In this document: piece after piece, positions 28,205 to 36,586 of the stretch | Layout: the number at the start of each line of letters is the position of its first letter | Numbering within the stretch: the stretch's first letter is position 1 | The notes under the pieces: generated by a model | Database searches by the model: none | Told to the model about the DNA's origin: nothing | The model's input: only the letters and a program-made list of their open reading frames with translations | Made by a program: the position numbers and the translations under genes | Source of the DNA: Bacillota bacterium | GTDB taxonomy: Bacteria > Bacillota > Bacilli > Alicyclobacillales > SLC66 | Assembly: GCA_021846285.1 (NCBI GenBank) | Contig: JAJZCB010000005.1 | Location: forward strand, 1 to 64,000 | DNA length: 64,000 nucleotides | Direction of reading: 5' to 3'

Positions 28205-29335
28205 ATGTCCGATACCCAGTTTGTTGAGGGGTTGGAGGATGTGGTTGCGCTATCTTCCGAGATTTGTTTTATCGACGGTGAAGAAGGACGCCTCGTATAT
28301 CGCGGGTATGACATTCACGATCTGATCAAAGGCGGATCTACGTTTGAGGAAGTCGTATATCTCTTATGGCACGGGGAACTCCCTGGAAAGGAACAACTGA
28401 CAGCGTTTGATCATGCTCTGCGCGCCGACCGAGCGCTCAGTCCAGAAGTCTTGCGCGCCTTGCACGAACTTCCGAAAACGGGAAACGTAATGGAAATGTT
28501 GCGTACGCTGGTCTCGATAGCGGGCCTGTACGATCCGGATGACGTGGACACTTCATACGATGCCAGCGTTCGCAAGGCTTCGCGTCTGGTTGCGCAAGTC
28601 GCGACTATGGTCGCGGCGATTGAGCGTTACAGAAATGACCAGGAACCGCTCGCCCCAAATGACAGATTGAATCACGCCGGGAATTTCCTCTATATGTTGA
28701 TGGGCAAGGAACCTGACGACTATACGATGCGCGCATTTGAGATCGCCCTCATTTTGCACGCCGATCACGAATTGAACGCGTCGACTTTTTCGGCCCGCGT
28801 GACTGCGGCGACATTATCTGACATCTACTCCGCGATCGTTTCAGCTGTTGGAACACTGAAAGGGCCGCTTCACGGAGGCGCCAATGAACAGGTCATGCTG
28901 ATGCTTCAGGAGATTGGCGTCAAGGCGAAGGCAGAGGAATGGATTCGCCATGCGCTGATGGACAAACGCCGCATTATGGGGTTCGGTCATCGCGTGTACC
29001 ATACGGAAGATCCGCGCGCCACGCATCTGCGGCGCATGTCAAGGGAGATGGGCGAGCGCGCCGGCGACACCTCCTATTACGAAATGTCGGAGATTGTGGA
29101 ACGAGTGGTCAAAGAACAGAAGCACCTGAATCCGAACGTCGATTTTTACTCGGCGTCCACGTATTACATGATGGGCATTCCAGTTCACGTTTTTACTCCG
29201 GTGTTCGCGGTGAGCCGCGTCTCGGGCTGGACTGCGCACGTCCTGGAACAGTACCGCAATAATCGACTCATCCGACCACGCGCTGAGTACGTGGGAATCA
29301 AGAAGCGCGCCTACATTCCACTGGCGGATCGCTAA
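28205..29335 (+). CDS. citZ: citrate synthase
   Basis: Type I citrate synthase of 376 aa that condenses oxaloacetate with acetyl-CoA; some members of this clade also use propionyl-CoA. Catalytic residues: His223 in GPLHGGANEQV, His262 in MGFGHRVYHTEDPRA, Asp313 in NPNVDFYSAS. The N-terminus (GLEDVVALSSEICFIDGEEGRL) matches the Bacillus CitZ/MmgD group. TTTGGAGGG precedes ATG 28205. It stands alone, without isocitrate or malate dehydrogenase genes, so symbol citZ is by similarity only. Confidence 0.93.
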   Translation: MSDTQFVEGLEDVVALSSEICFIDGEEGRLVYRGYDIHDLIKGGSTFEEVVYLLWHGELPGKEQLTAFDHALRADRALSPEVLRALHELPKTGNVMEMLRTLVSIAGLYDPDDVDTSYDASVRKASRLVAQVATMVAAIERYRNDQEPLAPNDRLNHAGNFLYMLMGKEPDDYTMRAFEIALILHADHELNASTFSARVTAATLSDIYSAIVSAVGTLKGPLHGGANEQVMLMLQEIGVKAKAEEWIRHALMDKRRIMGFGHRVYHTEDPRATHLRRMSREMGERAGDTSYYEMSEIVERVVKEQKHLNPNVDFYSASTYYMMGIPVHVFTPVFAVSRVSGWTAHVLEQYRNNRLIRPRAEYVGIKKRAYIPLADR

Positions 29336-29403
29336 GGACCAGAAAGTAACAGTGTACTCTCCTTCGAAGCGGGCAAAATACTAGCACGAAGGAGGTGGTA
29401 AGC

Positions 29404-29619
29404 GTGGCACAAGGACAAAAATCCAACACGCTTCTTGTTAAAGGCGCAGGCCGCGCATTAGATCAGTTGAAGTACGAAGTAGCCGGAGAACTTGGCATTC
29501 AACCCCCTCAAGACGGCTACTGGGGCACCATGACTACGCGCGACACGGGTACGATTGGTGGTCATATCACTCGGAAACTCGTCGCGTTGGCCGAGCAGCA
29601 ACTGGCCGGTCGTCAGTAA
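29404..29619 (+). CDS. alpha/beta-type small acid-soluble spore protein
   Basis: DNA-binding spore core protein of 71 aa. It has the germination-protease-region-like first helix (ALDQLKYEVAGELGI) and the second conserved stretch GHITRKLVALAEQQL, with G-YWG--T-RDTG between. AAGGAGG at 29389-29395 lies about 8 nt before GTG 29404, so the GTG at 29395 is too close. Upstream, AATACTA at 29377-29383 resembles a sigma-G -10 element, with a poor -35; forespore expression is expected from the family. It is direct evidence for a spore former. Confidence 0.93.
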   Translation: MAQGQKSNTLLVKGAGRALDQLKYEVAGELGIQPPQDGYWGTMTTRDTGTIGGHITRKLVALAEQQLAGRQ

Positions 29620-29652
29620 GCGCCAGACAACCGCACATCACCTGTTTACAAA

Positions 29653-29671
29653 GCCCCCGCATCGCGGGGGC
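29653..29671. terminator. GC-rich hairpin after the SASP gene
   Basis: Perfect 8-bp stem GCCCCCGC-ATC-GCGGGGGC. Only a weak T run follows (GCCTTCTGT). It lies between the SASP gene and the convergent CBS-domain gene and can serve both strands. Confidence 0.6.
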
Positions 29672-29771
29672 GCCTTCTGTGTCAGAGGTTGGTCTGCACA
29701 TACACCGAAGGGGGCGTCAGTCGTTTATCCGGCGCCCCTGCGTGTACGTGTTTGCTTCCTCTTGTGGTCAG

Positions 29772-30197
29772 TCAGTGAACTCTCGGCTGCTCGGAGATGC
29801 CGCTAAGCGCTTCACCAGCCTCATTCACGTGAATGTCGACGACAGCCAGGTCGCCCAGCGAGCAGATTCCGACCAGTTTACCATTCTCGACCACCGGAAG
29901 GCGTCGAATCTGCTCAGACGCCATCAATCGCGCGGCTTCGTGAGCGTCAGTTTCCGGGGTTACCGTTACAGGATTGGTTGTCATGCACGATTCTACGGTC
30001 GCTGTGGCGCAGTCCCCGCCTTTTGCCACGCAATTGACAACGATGTCCCGATCCGTGATAATGCCCGCGAGCCTGTCACCGTTTACCACGGGCACCGAAC
30101 CGACATTTTGCGACTGCATTTGACGGGCCGCCTCAACAACGGTGGCGTTTCTGGAACATGTGGCGACGTTGGCCGTCATGAGATCGCGAATTTTCAT
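29772..30197 (-). CDS. CBS-domain pair protein
   Basis: Protein of 141 aa made of two CBS motifs (residues about 7-62 and 72-127), with VGSVPVVNGDRLAGIITDRDIV and IRRLPVVENGKLVGICSLGDLA as the two core strands. Stand-alone CBS pairs bind adenine nucleotides and act as energy sensors or regulators of a partner. AAGGGGG lies before ATG 30197. No partner enzyme is adjacent, and the role is unknown. Confidence 0.85.
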   Translation of the reverse strand: MKIRDLMTANVATCSRNATVVEAARQMQSQNVGSVPVVNGDRLAGIITDRDIVVNCVAKGGDCATATVESCMTTNPVTVTPETDAHEAARLMASEQIRRLPVVENGKLVGICSLGDLAVVDIHVNEAGEALSGISEQPRVH

Positions 30198-30244
30198 CCT
30201 TTTACCCCCTTATTGATGGATCGGGGATAGTGTGCACCAGTTTC

Positions 30245-30655
30245 TCAAGATTTACGCGAGACACGACTCCATAAAACGGACCCAGCCCCATAAAACCCCC
30301 AGATGCCAGTCAGCACATGCAGGGCGTTTTCCAGTGGCAACGGGTACGGAACCAAAGCAGTTGGGGCCCATGTTCCGGTTACGCCCCATGTCGTGAGGAT
30401 AACACCGAGGAGAAGATTGTATACTCGATGAGCGCGGGCTCCACCCTGACGGGCGACAGTCAGGCCAGTCACGCCGATGGCCAGGTGAATCATCGTCATG
30501 GTTCCAGAAAGATTAATCATGTGCCAAAGATTGTTGGTAAACAGGCCTGCCCCGGATAATATCAAGTAGATCCAACCGGTGGCGCGCGCATAACTTTTCT
30601 CGGCTGGCAGCGGTTGCAGCGGCTGTGCTGGTGTGAGACCTTCCGTCATTGGCAT
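30245..30655 (-). CDS. four-helix membrane protein, DUF4383-like
   Basis: Protein of 136 aa with four predicted helices, about 25-45, 48-65, 75-95 and 108-128. The NLWHMINLSGTMTMIHLAIG segment with its early His and the repeated small-residue helices resemble the DUF4383 family of small membrane proteins. AAGG lies 5 nt before ATG 30655, which is preferred over the open frame from 30676. Function is unknown. It is about 50 bp downstream of, and on the same strand as, the CBS gene's upstream region. Confidence 0.65.
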   Translation of the reverse strand: MPMTEGLTPAQPLQPLPAEKSYARATGWIYLILSGAGLFTNNLWHMINLSGTMTMIHLAIGVTGLTVARQGGARAHRVYNLLLGVILTTWGVTGTWAPTALVPYPLPLENALHVLTGIWGFYGAGSVLWSRVSRKS

Positions 30656-30769
30656 GGTCACCTTCTTCCTAATCAATATCGAAAGCCAAGCTCAGTGCCA
30701 TGTATATGGAACAAGGGGTCAACATATGTCACGGTGCAACGGACATCCTATCGGTAGGGAGGCGATCAT

Positions 30770-30985
30770 ATGGACGAGAAGAAGTTACCCTGGCTTGAAA
30801 CTCCGCTCGATCACTGGACGGCCGATATCGATCCCAGTATCATGGCAGGCGATGATTGGGTGAACGAAGGCGATCCGGGGAACCGCCAGTCGGTCACCGA
30901 AGAGGCAGTGCAAGGGCCCCAGACCAACATGGTTACTGAGCGGTTCATGCATCCGCAACATGATGTGGAAGCGACTGACGATTGA
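30770..30985 (+). CDS. small acidic protein, DUF3905-like
   Basis: Soluble 71-residue protein. The segment PLDHWTADIDPSIMAGDDWV closely resembles the core of the DUF3905 family known from spore-forming Bacilli. GGGAGG lies 8 nt before the ATG. It is rich in Asp, Glu, Gln and Pro with no membrane segment. Its role is unknown. A G-rich hairpin follows at 30994. Confidence 0.65.
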   Translation: MDEKKLPWLETPLDHWTADIDPSIMAGDDWVNEGDPGNRQSVTEEAVQGPQTNMVTERFMHPQHDVEATDD

Positions 30986-30993
30986 AACCGGAG

Positions 30994-31018
30994 GGGGGTG
31001 GGGCGGCAACCCATCCCC
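30994..31018 (+). terminator. hairpin after the DUF3905-like gene
   Basis: Nine-bp stem 30994-31002 with 31010-31018 (one G-U pair) and a 7-nt loop GCGGCAA. It is followed by TTCACATATTG, which is only weakly T-rich. It separates the small gene from pstC. Confidence 0.55.
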
Positions 31019-31138
31019 TTCACATATTGATTATCAGAGACAACCTCTTTTACAATGAAGTGGTCAATCATCAAGACTTCGTTCCCGCCTTGGGGAACTC
31101 CTGAACGCTGTTATCTACAGAGAGGACGTCCGTGGAGC

Positions 31139-32053
31139 ATGAAACGGGTTAGTGCACAAGGGTGGAATGGACTATTTGCCGGTGTCCTCGCAGTTTGCGT
31201 TCTCGTCGTGATCGGAGCGGGGATCCTCAGTGTGACCACCCTGATCGTCGAGTCTGTTCCATCCATCAGGCAGTTCGGCCTATCGTTTTTGTGGACGCCA
31301 GTGTGGGATCCAGTACACCGACAATATGGCGCTCTGCCGCTTTTATACGGGTCGTTTCTCACAGCGGCCATAGCTCTGTTACTGGCTGGCGTGATCGGTG
31401 TAACGACGGCAGTGAGCTTGACACAAATAGGCGTCCCATGGATCAGATCAGTGATTTCGCTTCTGCTTGAGATACTGGCTGTGATTCCAAGCGTCGTATA
31501 CGGCGTCTGGGCGTTGCTCGTAGTGGCGCCGATTTTCGGGCGATGGTCCGGGTACGCGGGAGGGTCTTCAGGAGAATTCGCAGTGAGTGGTTTCGGGGTG
31601 TTGGCCGCAGGCGTAGTGCTGGGAGTTATGGTGATGCCGACGGTTGTTGCCGTGACACGAGAAGCGATTGCGAGCGCACCCAAAGACATCGCAGAGGCCG
31701 CCATGGCGCTCGGGGCGACGCGACAGGAAACGGTGGCTCTGGCCGTGATGCCGTTTGTGCGCAAAGGTATCCTTGGATCGCTGTATCTGGGCTTGGCGCG
31801 CGCGTTCGGGGAAGCTATCGCGGTATCTTTGGTGATTGGCAATCAACCTCGCATCGGAGGGTCGCTGTTCGCGCGGGCCGACTCATTGGCAAGCATGCTG
31901 GCGCATACATTGACAGGATCCGCGCCGCCGTTGCAAACGGCAGCTTTATATGAGATTGGGCTGCTGTTATTTTTAATGACCACAGTATTTTACGGTTTGG
32001 GGCGCTCCTATATCGCGCGGGAAGCGATTTCGCCCAGGTTTCAGCCATGGTGA
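31139..32053 (+). CDS. pstC: phosphate ABC transporter permease PstC
   Basis: Six-helix permease of 304 aa for phosphate import. The EAA-type coupling loop is AMALGATRQETVALAVMPF, and the C-terminal ALTGSAPPLQTAALYEIGLLLF is typical of PstC. The frame is open from 31055, but hydrophobic homology begins after ATG 31139 (MKRVSAQGWNG); AGAGGA lies 12 nt upstream. It overlaps pstA by 7 bp. No phosphate-binding pstS precedes it, which is unusual. Confidence 0.88.
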   Translation: MKRVSAQGWNGLFAGVLAVCVLVVIGAGILSVTTLIVESVPSIRQFGLSFLWTPVWDPVHRQYGALPLLYGSFLTAAIALLLAGVIGVTTAVSLTQIGVPWIRSVISLLLEILAVIPSVVYGVWALLVVAPIFGRWSGYAGGSSGEFAVSGFGVLAAGVVLGVMVMPTVVAVTREAIASAPKDIAEAAMALGATRQETVALAVMPFVRKGILGSLYLGLARAFGEAIAVSLVIGNQPRIGGSLFARADSLASMLAHTLTGSAPPLQTAALYEIGLLLFLMTTVFYGLGRSYIAREAISPRFQPW

Positions 32054-32874
32054 CCAGAGTATCGTACAAAACCGTGCGGAAATTGAAAAATGCGTTATTT
32101 GTCAGCGTCCTGTCAGCCATGACCAGTTTGGCCGTACTGCCTCTGTTAAGTCTGCTATGGTCAATTGGCTTTCACGGGATTGCCGCCCTGGTCAGTTTGT
32201 CTGGCGCGCCACTCAGTCGCGGCGTCGCGAGTGCAGTGCTGGTCAATGCATTGGCACAGTCGCTTGTAACTACGGCGTCGTCCGCGGTGATCGCTGTGTC
32301 TCTGGGCGTTGCTGCTGCGATCTACAGTTCGCAGTATGCAGGGTTGCGTGTGGGGCGCGTGATTCGCTTCACCGTGGATATTTTGTCCGGGGCGCCGTCC
32401 ATTCTCGCCGGGATGGTTTTGTTCGCCCTTCTGTCAGGTGTCTCTTCACTGACGGCCGGAGTTCTCGCTCTTGTTCTTTGCATGCTGCCTGTTGTCGTGC
32501 GGACGGCCGATCAAGTGTTGGTCGCAGTTCCTGTCGCCTACATAGAAGGGTCACTGGCTTTGGGAGCCTCCAGAATACAGACCATATTTGCGACAGTTCT
32601 CCCTATCGCCCATAAGAGTCTTATCACCGCTCTGCTGTTTGTTACAGCGCGAATGGCCGGTGAAGCAGCGCCGCTTCTGATCATCCTCGATGGAGGAACG
32701 GCATCCAAAGGAGGCCGGTGGTTCCAGCCGCTGCCGTTGCGGTTGTACAGCGATCTGACACATGGAGGATCGTTTCCTCATCAAATCGCGTATGTTGAGG
32801 CCCTGATATTGCTGGTGACCATTGTGACCATATATGGATTGGCGCGGTGGATCGGTCGGCCTGACAGATGGTAG
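32047..32874 (+). CDS. pstA: phosphate ABC transporter permease PstA
   Basis: Second permease subunit, 275 aa, with six helices and the coupling loop SLALGASRIQTIFATVLPIA. The segment ARMAGEAAPLLIILDG and GRWFQPLPLRLY resembles PstA (usual form ARAaGETAPLL). The ATG is inside the end of pstC, so translation is coupled. PstB follows 13 bp after the stop, with its own AGGAGGT. Confidence 0.87.
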   Translation: MVTRVSYKTVRKLKNALFVSVLSAMTSLAVLPLLSLLWSIGFHGIAALVSLSGAPLSRGVASAVLVNALAQSLVTTASSAVIAVSLGVAAAIYSSQYAGLRVGRVIRFTVDILSGAPSILAGMVLFALLSGVSSLTAGVLALVLCMLPVVVRTADQVLVAVPVAYIEGSLALGASRIQTIFATVLPIAHKSLITALLFVTARMAGEAAPLLIILDGGTASKGGRWFQPLPLRLYSDLTHGGSFPHQIAYVEALILLVTIVTIYGLARWIGRPDRW

Positions 32875-32887
32875 GAGGTATTGTGCG

Positions 32888-33640
32888 ATGGGTAAAGCGT
32901 TGGAAGCGAGGGCTGTATCAGCACGGTTCCACGAGCAGGTGATTCTGCGGGAAGTCACGCTTCACATGCCGGTCAATCAGGTCACAGCCATCATTGGGCC
33001 GCCCGGGTGTGGGAAGTCGACGTTCATTCGCTGCCTGAACCGACTGCACGAAACCGCGCCAGGCGCCACGATGTCCGGAGAGGTGCTGCTCGATGGACAC
33101 AGTGTATACGATATGGATCCGACAGAGGTGAGACGTTCTGTGGCCATGATCTTCCATCGGCCCAATCCGTTTCCGACGATGTCCATATTTGACAATGTGG
33201 CGGCTGGATTACGGTTGCACGGCTTACGCAATCGCGCCAAACTGGCCGAGTCTGCAGAACAGGCGCTGAGACGGGCGGCGCTATGGGATGAAGTAAAGGA
33301 TCGGTTGCACTTATACAGCAGCGCCCTTTCATTGGGTCAGCAGCAACGATTGTGCATTGCCCGGGCGCTCGCGATAGAACCGGTTGTGGTGCTCATGGAC
33401 GAACCCGCTTCATCGCTGGACCCGCTGTCCACGCTCGTTATTGAAGAGTTGATCGAAGAGTTGAAGCGACAGTACACGATCGTCATCGTTACCCATAACT
33501 TGCAGCAGGCTGCTCGAGTTGCGGATAAGACCGCATTTTTCCTGGATGGTGAAATGATCGAACAAGGAACGACAACGGCGCTGTTTACGACCCCGCAAGA
33601 CAAACGCACAGCAGACTACGTGACGGGGAGATTTGGGTAA
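32888..33640 (+). CDS. pstB: phosphate ABC transporter ATP-binding protein PstB, variant motifs
   Basis: ABC ATPase of 250 aa. Walker A is GPPGCGKST, Walker B VVVLMDEPASSLDP, and the switch His is in IVTHNLQQAARVAD, all as in PstB. Two normally invariant spots differ. The Q-loop reads MIFHRPNPFP, with His where PstB has Gln, and the signature is LSLGQQQRLCIARAL rather than LSGGQ. GGAGGT lies 8 nt before ATG 32888; the longer frame from 32834 overlaps pstA. Together with the missing pstS, this may be a diverged or specialised Pst system. Confidence 0.88.
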   Translation: MGKALEARAVSARFHEQVILREVTLHMPVNQVTAIIGPPGCGKSTFIRCLNRLHETAPGATMSGEVLLDGHSVYDMDPTEVRRSVAMIFHRPNPFPTMSIFDNVAAGLRLHGLRNRAKLAESAEQALRRAALWDEVKDRLHLYSSALSLGQQQRLCIARALAIEPVVVLMDEPASSLDPLSTLVIEELIEELKRQYTIVIVTHNLQQAARVADKTAFFLDGEMIEQGTTTALFTTPQDKRTADYVTGRFG

Positions 33641-33695
33641 AACAGTGAACAGAGCCATAGCAGCGCGGAGTTATCGACTCTCGCCGGGCGACATC

Positions 33696-34805
33696 CTAAA
33701 TACTGGGGCGCTCCTTCTCTTCGCCCTTTTTGGGTGGTGAGATGATGACTTGCGGTTTGCGTTCCCACTGCCGTAACAGAGGGTACGGATCAAAGGCCCA
33801 TTCCCTCGTTCCCGTGTCGCGGTATATCCCAAAGTGCAAATGCGGCGGAAACTTCCCTGACGTGCCGGGTTTGCCGTAACCGCTGCTTCCGACGTAGCCC
33901 AACACCTGTCCGGGCCTCACGATGATTCCCTGACGCACAGATCGGGCGTAGCTTGACAGGTGGGCATAATAAAAGTAGGTGTTGTCTGCTGAACGAAGTC
34001 CTATCCGCCAGCCCCCCAACCGATTCCACCCAATAAGTTCTACATAGCCAAAGCATGTACTCAGAACCGGCGCTCCATAACCGGCAAAGATGTCGGTGCC
34101 TTCGTGGATTCTGCGTCCGCCAAAACTTCTTCCCTCGCCCCAGGTGTCTCGATATGAGTAGCTGTATCGTTTATGGATGGGAAAGGCCCGTTCACTCAAC
34201 TGAATCGTGCCAAAATGTCTAAATACATGGGCCAAGGCTGTCACGCGTTGTACCGCCACTTCGTTCTCGAAGTGGTTCCACAGGACGTTCACCTGCTCGT
34301 CCTCGCTTGCTCCGCCGTGTCTCAACCATGCGGCCACAGCCCGCACCCGGTCGTAGGGATCATTTTGATCGGCTTTTCCGTCTTTGTCACCGTCGGCGCC
34401 ACGACCGCCAAACAGTCCAATGCGCATAGGATTGATATCGTCCTGAACAGGATTGAACAGCCCCTGCCATTCCGCTTGCGTAAAGCGATAGCCTACGACT
34501 GGATGGGGCTGTCTCTTGGGGCGCGAAACACCGACAGGCGGCTTGGTTGACGCCCCGTACACGTCAAGTCCGGCGAGAAGGCTCCAGTGTACGCCTGTCG
34601 TTGCTTGAGCCTGAGAGTACCATTCGGGAATGGCCTGACTTCCTTTTCCACCGTACGGAACAGCTTGCGTCTGGCTGAACGACAGACCAGACAGCATGGT
34701 GCTGCCAGTCAGGGCAAGCGTCATCGAAACTGCCGCTCGTTTCGATTTCCTGAATGAACTGGTTGCGAATCTCCTGAAGAACCTCTTTGAAAATCTTCTT
34801 GCCAA
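33696..34805 (-). CDS. secreted M23 peptidase with N-terminal lysozyme-like domain
   Basis: Cell-wall hydrolase of 369 aa. The N-terminus is Arg/Lys-rich, then a hydrophobic stretch near 26-45 (signal peptide). A transglycosylase-like domain covers about 55-205, starting WYSQAQATTGVHWSLLAGLD and holding a D-D-KDGKADQNDPYDRV calcium-loop-like patch. The M23 domain follows with zinc ligands His234 and Asp238 (RIHEGTDIF) and His324 in PPHLHFGIY. The start is TTG 34805, with GGGG about 9 nt upstream. It is convergent with pstB and probably acts on peptidoglycan during growth or sporulation. Confidence 0.88.
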   Translation of the reverse strand: MARRFSKRFFRRFATSSFRKSKRAAVSMTLALTGSTMLSGLSFSQTQAVPYGGKGSQAIPEWYSQAQATTGVHWSLLAGLDVYGASTKPPVGVSRPKRQPHPVVGYRFTQAEWQGLFNPVQDDINPMRIGLFGGRGADGDKDGKADQNDPYDRVRAVAAWLRHGGASEDEQVNVLWNHFENEVAVQRVTALAHVFRHFGTIQLSERAFPIHKRYSYSYRDTWGEGRSFGGRRIHEGTDIFAGYGAPVLSTCFGYVELIGWNRLGGWRIGLRSADNTYFYYAHLSSYARSVRQGIIVRPGQVLGYVGSSGYGKPGTSGKFPPHLHFGIYRDTGTREWAFDPYPLLRQWERKPQVIISPPKKGEEKERPSI

Positions 34806-34965
34806 AGGACTTCACCCCACCTTGCATCTCATCGCAGATGGGCTTATTGTGCGTTCCCTGAACCGTTTCAGCCATCCAACTTTTAGGCCTGACAGGGAGG
34901 TATAGCGCCTTGTTAAGGGGGCAAAATAGCTGTGGTTTTACACACTACATTCCGGAGGCGATTAT

Positions 34966-35517
34966 ATGCAGCAGCAAATTTCCCAGCAACTTCAGCGGGT
35001 GAACCAACTATGCGCAGAAGCGGCCAATCTGTGTCAGCAGGCCATGCGCGAAGTGCAGGGCATTCAACAAAGCGTTCCAGGCACGGCCGCGTACAGTTAT
35101 CAATCGAACTCGTCGTATCAGCCTTCTTACAGCGGTTATCAGCCTTCTGGATACGGCTTTTCAGGAGGCGTCAGCACGGTGATGAACGCTGACAGACAGG
35201 CCAGTCTGGATGAAAACACGCCCAGTTATCGCAATTACAACACCCAGGCGCCGGTCTACAGGCCAACGCAGAGCGTCAATTTCACGTCGAGTGTGAATCC
35301 GTCCGCCATTCAATCCGTCATGGCAGCGGATCGCAACAGCAGTCCTACAGGCGTCGGTTCACAAGCTCTCGGCAGTTCATACGGAACGCCGCCTTCCGTA
35401 ACGCCATCCTATGGCAGCGGCATTGGAATGCAAGTGTCTGGGAGTTATCAAAATCCAGGAACTTATCGCGGCGTGAATGCGGTCATGCAGGCCGATCAAC
35501 AGTCAGTCATGATGTAG
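34966..35517 (+). CDS. Gln/Ser/Tyr-rich low-complexity protein with three VM-AD repeats
   Basis: Protein of 183 aa with no signal peptide. An N-terminal coiled-coil-like helix (QQQISQQLQRVNQLCAEAAN) is followed by Tyr/Ser/Gln-rich linker. A short motif recurs three times: VSTVMNADRQAS (about 70-81), IQSVMAADRNSS (about 115-126) and VNAVMQADQQSV (about 170-181). ATTCCGGAGGCG precedes the ATG. Such composition is common in spore coat proteins, but no family is recognised, so the function is unknown. Confidence 0.75.
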   Translation: MQQQISQQLQRVNQLCAEAANLCQQAMREVQGIQQSVPGTAAYSYQSNSSYQPSYSGYQPSGYGFSGGVSTVMNADRQASLDENTPSYRNYNTQAPVYRPTQSVNFTSSVNPSAIQSVMAADRNSSPTGVGSQALGSSYGTPPSVTPSYGSGIGMQVSGSYQNPGTYRGVNAVMQADQQSVMM

Positions 35518-35547
35518 TCGCGCTTTCGCGTTTCGGCCACGCGTTTA

Positions 35548-35600
35548 CGCGGTGCACAAGCAAAGAGACCCATATCGGGTCTCTTTGCTTGTGCACCGCG
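35548..35600. terminator. bidirectional terminator, 24-bp perfect stem
   Basis: Arms 35548-35571 and 35577-35600 pair perfectly around a 5-nt loop ATATC. It lies exactly between the converging low-complexity protein gene and htpX. There is no long T tract, but AAAG/CTTT runs lie within the arms. Confidence 0.8.
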
Positions 35601-35601
35601 C

Positions 35602-36468
35602 TCAGAATCTCATCAGCCGCAGCCGTTTGATCCGTTCCTCTGTCGGCGGATGAGTGCTAAAGAGTCCCGCCAACTGCTGACCCTGCAGTGGGTTTACAAT
35701 GTACATATGAGCCATGGCGGCAGCGGCGGCCGGTTGCCTTCGTCTACCGGTCGCAGCCCTGTCTGTACCAAACCTTGAAACGTGATGAAGTTTGGCCAGT
35801 GCGTCGGCGAGGCCGTCCGGATCCCTTGTCAGGTGGGCTGCTCCCGCGTCCGCCTTATATTCACGAGAGCGCGAAACCGCCAACTGGATAAGCGTCGCAG
35901 CAATAGGCGCAAGGATCATCAACGCCAGATCGCCCAGCCAATTCTGGTTGCGTCGATCTCTCATATCGCCCAAGAGCATTTCCCACTGCATCATTTGCGC
36001 AAGCCATGTAATGGAAGCCGCCATTGTGGCCGCGACAGAGGCGATCAGAATGTCGCGGTGGCGAATGTGCGACATCTCGTGAGCGAGCACCCCTGTGAGC
36101 TCGCGTTCCGACAACTGCCTGATCAGTCCTTCGTTGACGACGATGGCGGCGTGGCCCGGATTGCGACCGGTTGCAAATGCGTTGGGTTGAGACGACGGAG
36201 CCATATACAGCTTCGGCATGGGGAGCCCGGCGCGGTCGGACAAGTGCCGCACAATGGTATAGAGTTGTGGTTCACTGCGCTCAGTGACGGACTTTGCGCC
36301 CACCATGGAAATGGCAAGCTGATCGCTGAAAAAATAGCCGACTCCATTCATGCCCATCGCGACGATGAGGGCGATCAGGGCGCCCGCTCGCCCTCCAAAT
36401 GCGGCGCCGAGCAGTACGATCAACATGGACAGCAAGCCCATGAGAAACCAGGTTTTTAGCGTGTTCAT
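35602..36468 (-). CDS. htpX: HtpX-like membrane metalloprotease
   Basis: M48 zinc protease of 288 aa for membrane-protein quality control. Two N-terminal helices lie at about 8-25 and 30-48. The active site is GVLAHEMSHIRHRDI, a further two helices lie at about 150-200, and the third ligand is Glu in SRSREYKADAGAAHL. The open frame starts at 36555, but MNTLKTWF at 36468 matches the usual HtpX start, and GGGGGA lies upstream. It is divergent from the ThyX-like gene. Confidence 0.9.
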   Translation of the reverse strand: MNTLKTWFLMGLLSMLIVLLGAAFGGRAGALIALIVAMGMNGVGYFFSDQLAISMVGAKSVTERSEPQLYTIVRHLSDRAGLPMPKLYMAPSSQPNAFATGRNPGHAAIVVNEGLIRQLSERELTGVLAHEMSHIRHRDILIASVAATMAASITWLAQMMQWEMLLGDMRDRRNQNWLGDLALMILAPIAATLIQLAVSRSREYKADAGAAHLTRDPDGLADALAKLHHVSRFGTDRAATGRRRQPAAAAAMAHMYIVNPLQGQQLAGLFSTHPPTEERIKRLRLMRF

Positions 36469-36511
36469 ATAAGCAATCCATCCCCCTGTGTAAAAAGGAG
36501 TTCTCTTCACT

Positions 36512-36520
36512 ATTATATCA
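36512..36520 (-). promoter_or_regulatory. extended -10 promoter of htpX
   Basis: On the minus strand the sequence TGATATAAT is a perfect extended -10 element, 44 nt before the htpX start. No good -35 is seen, as is common for extended -10 promoters. Confidence 0.55.
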
Positions 36521-36586
36521 GACAGGTGTGCGCTATATTGATACATGAGACGCAAATCGAAAAGTGTGATAAGGAGGGTGACTTTT

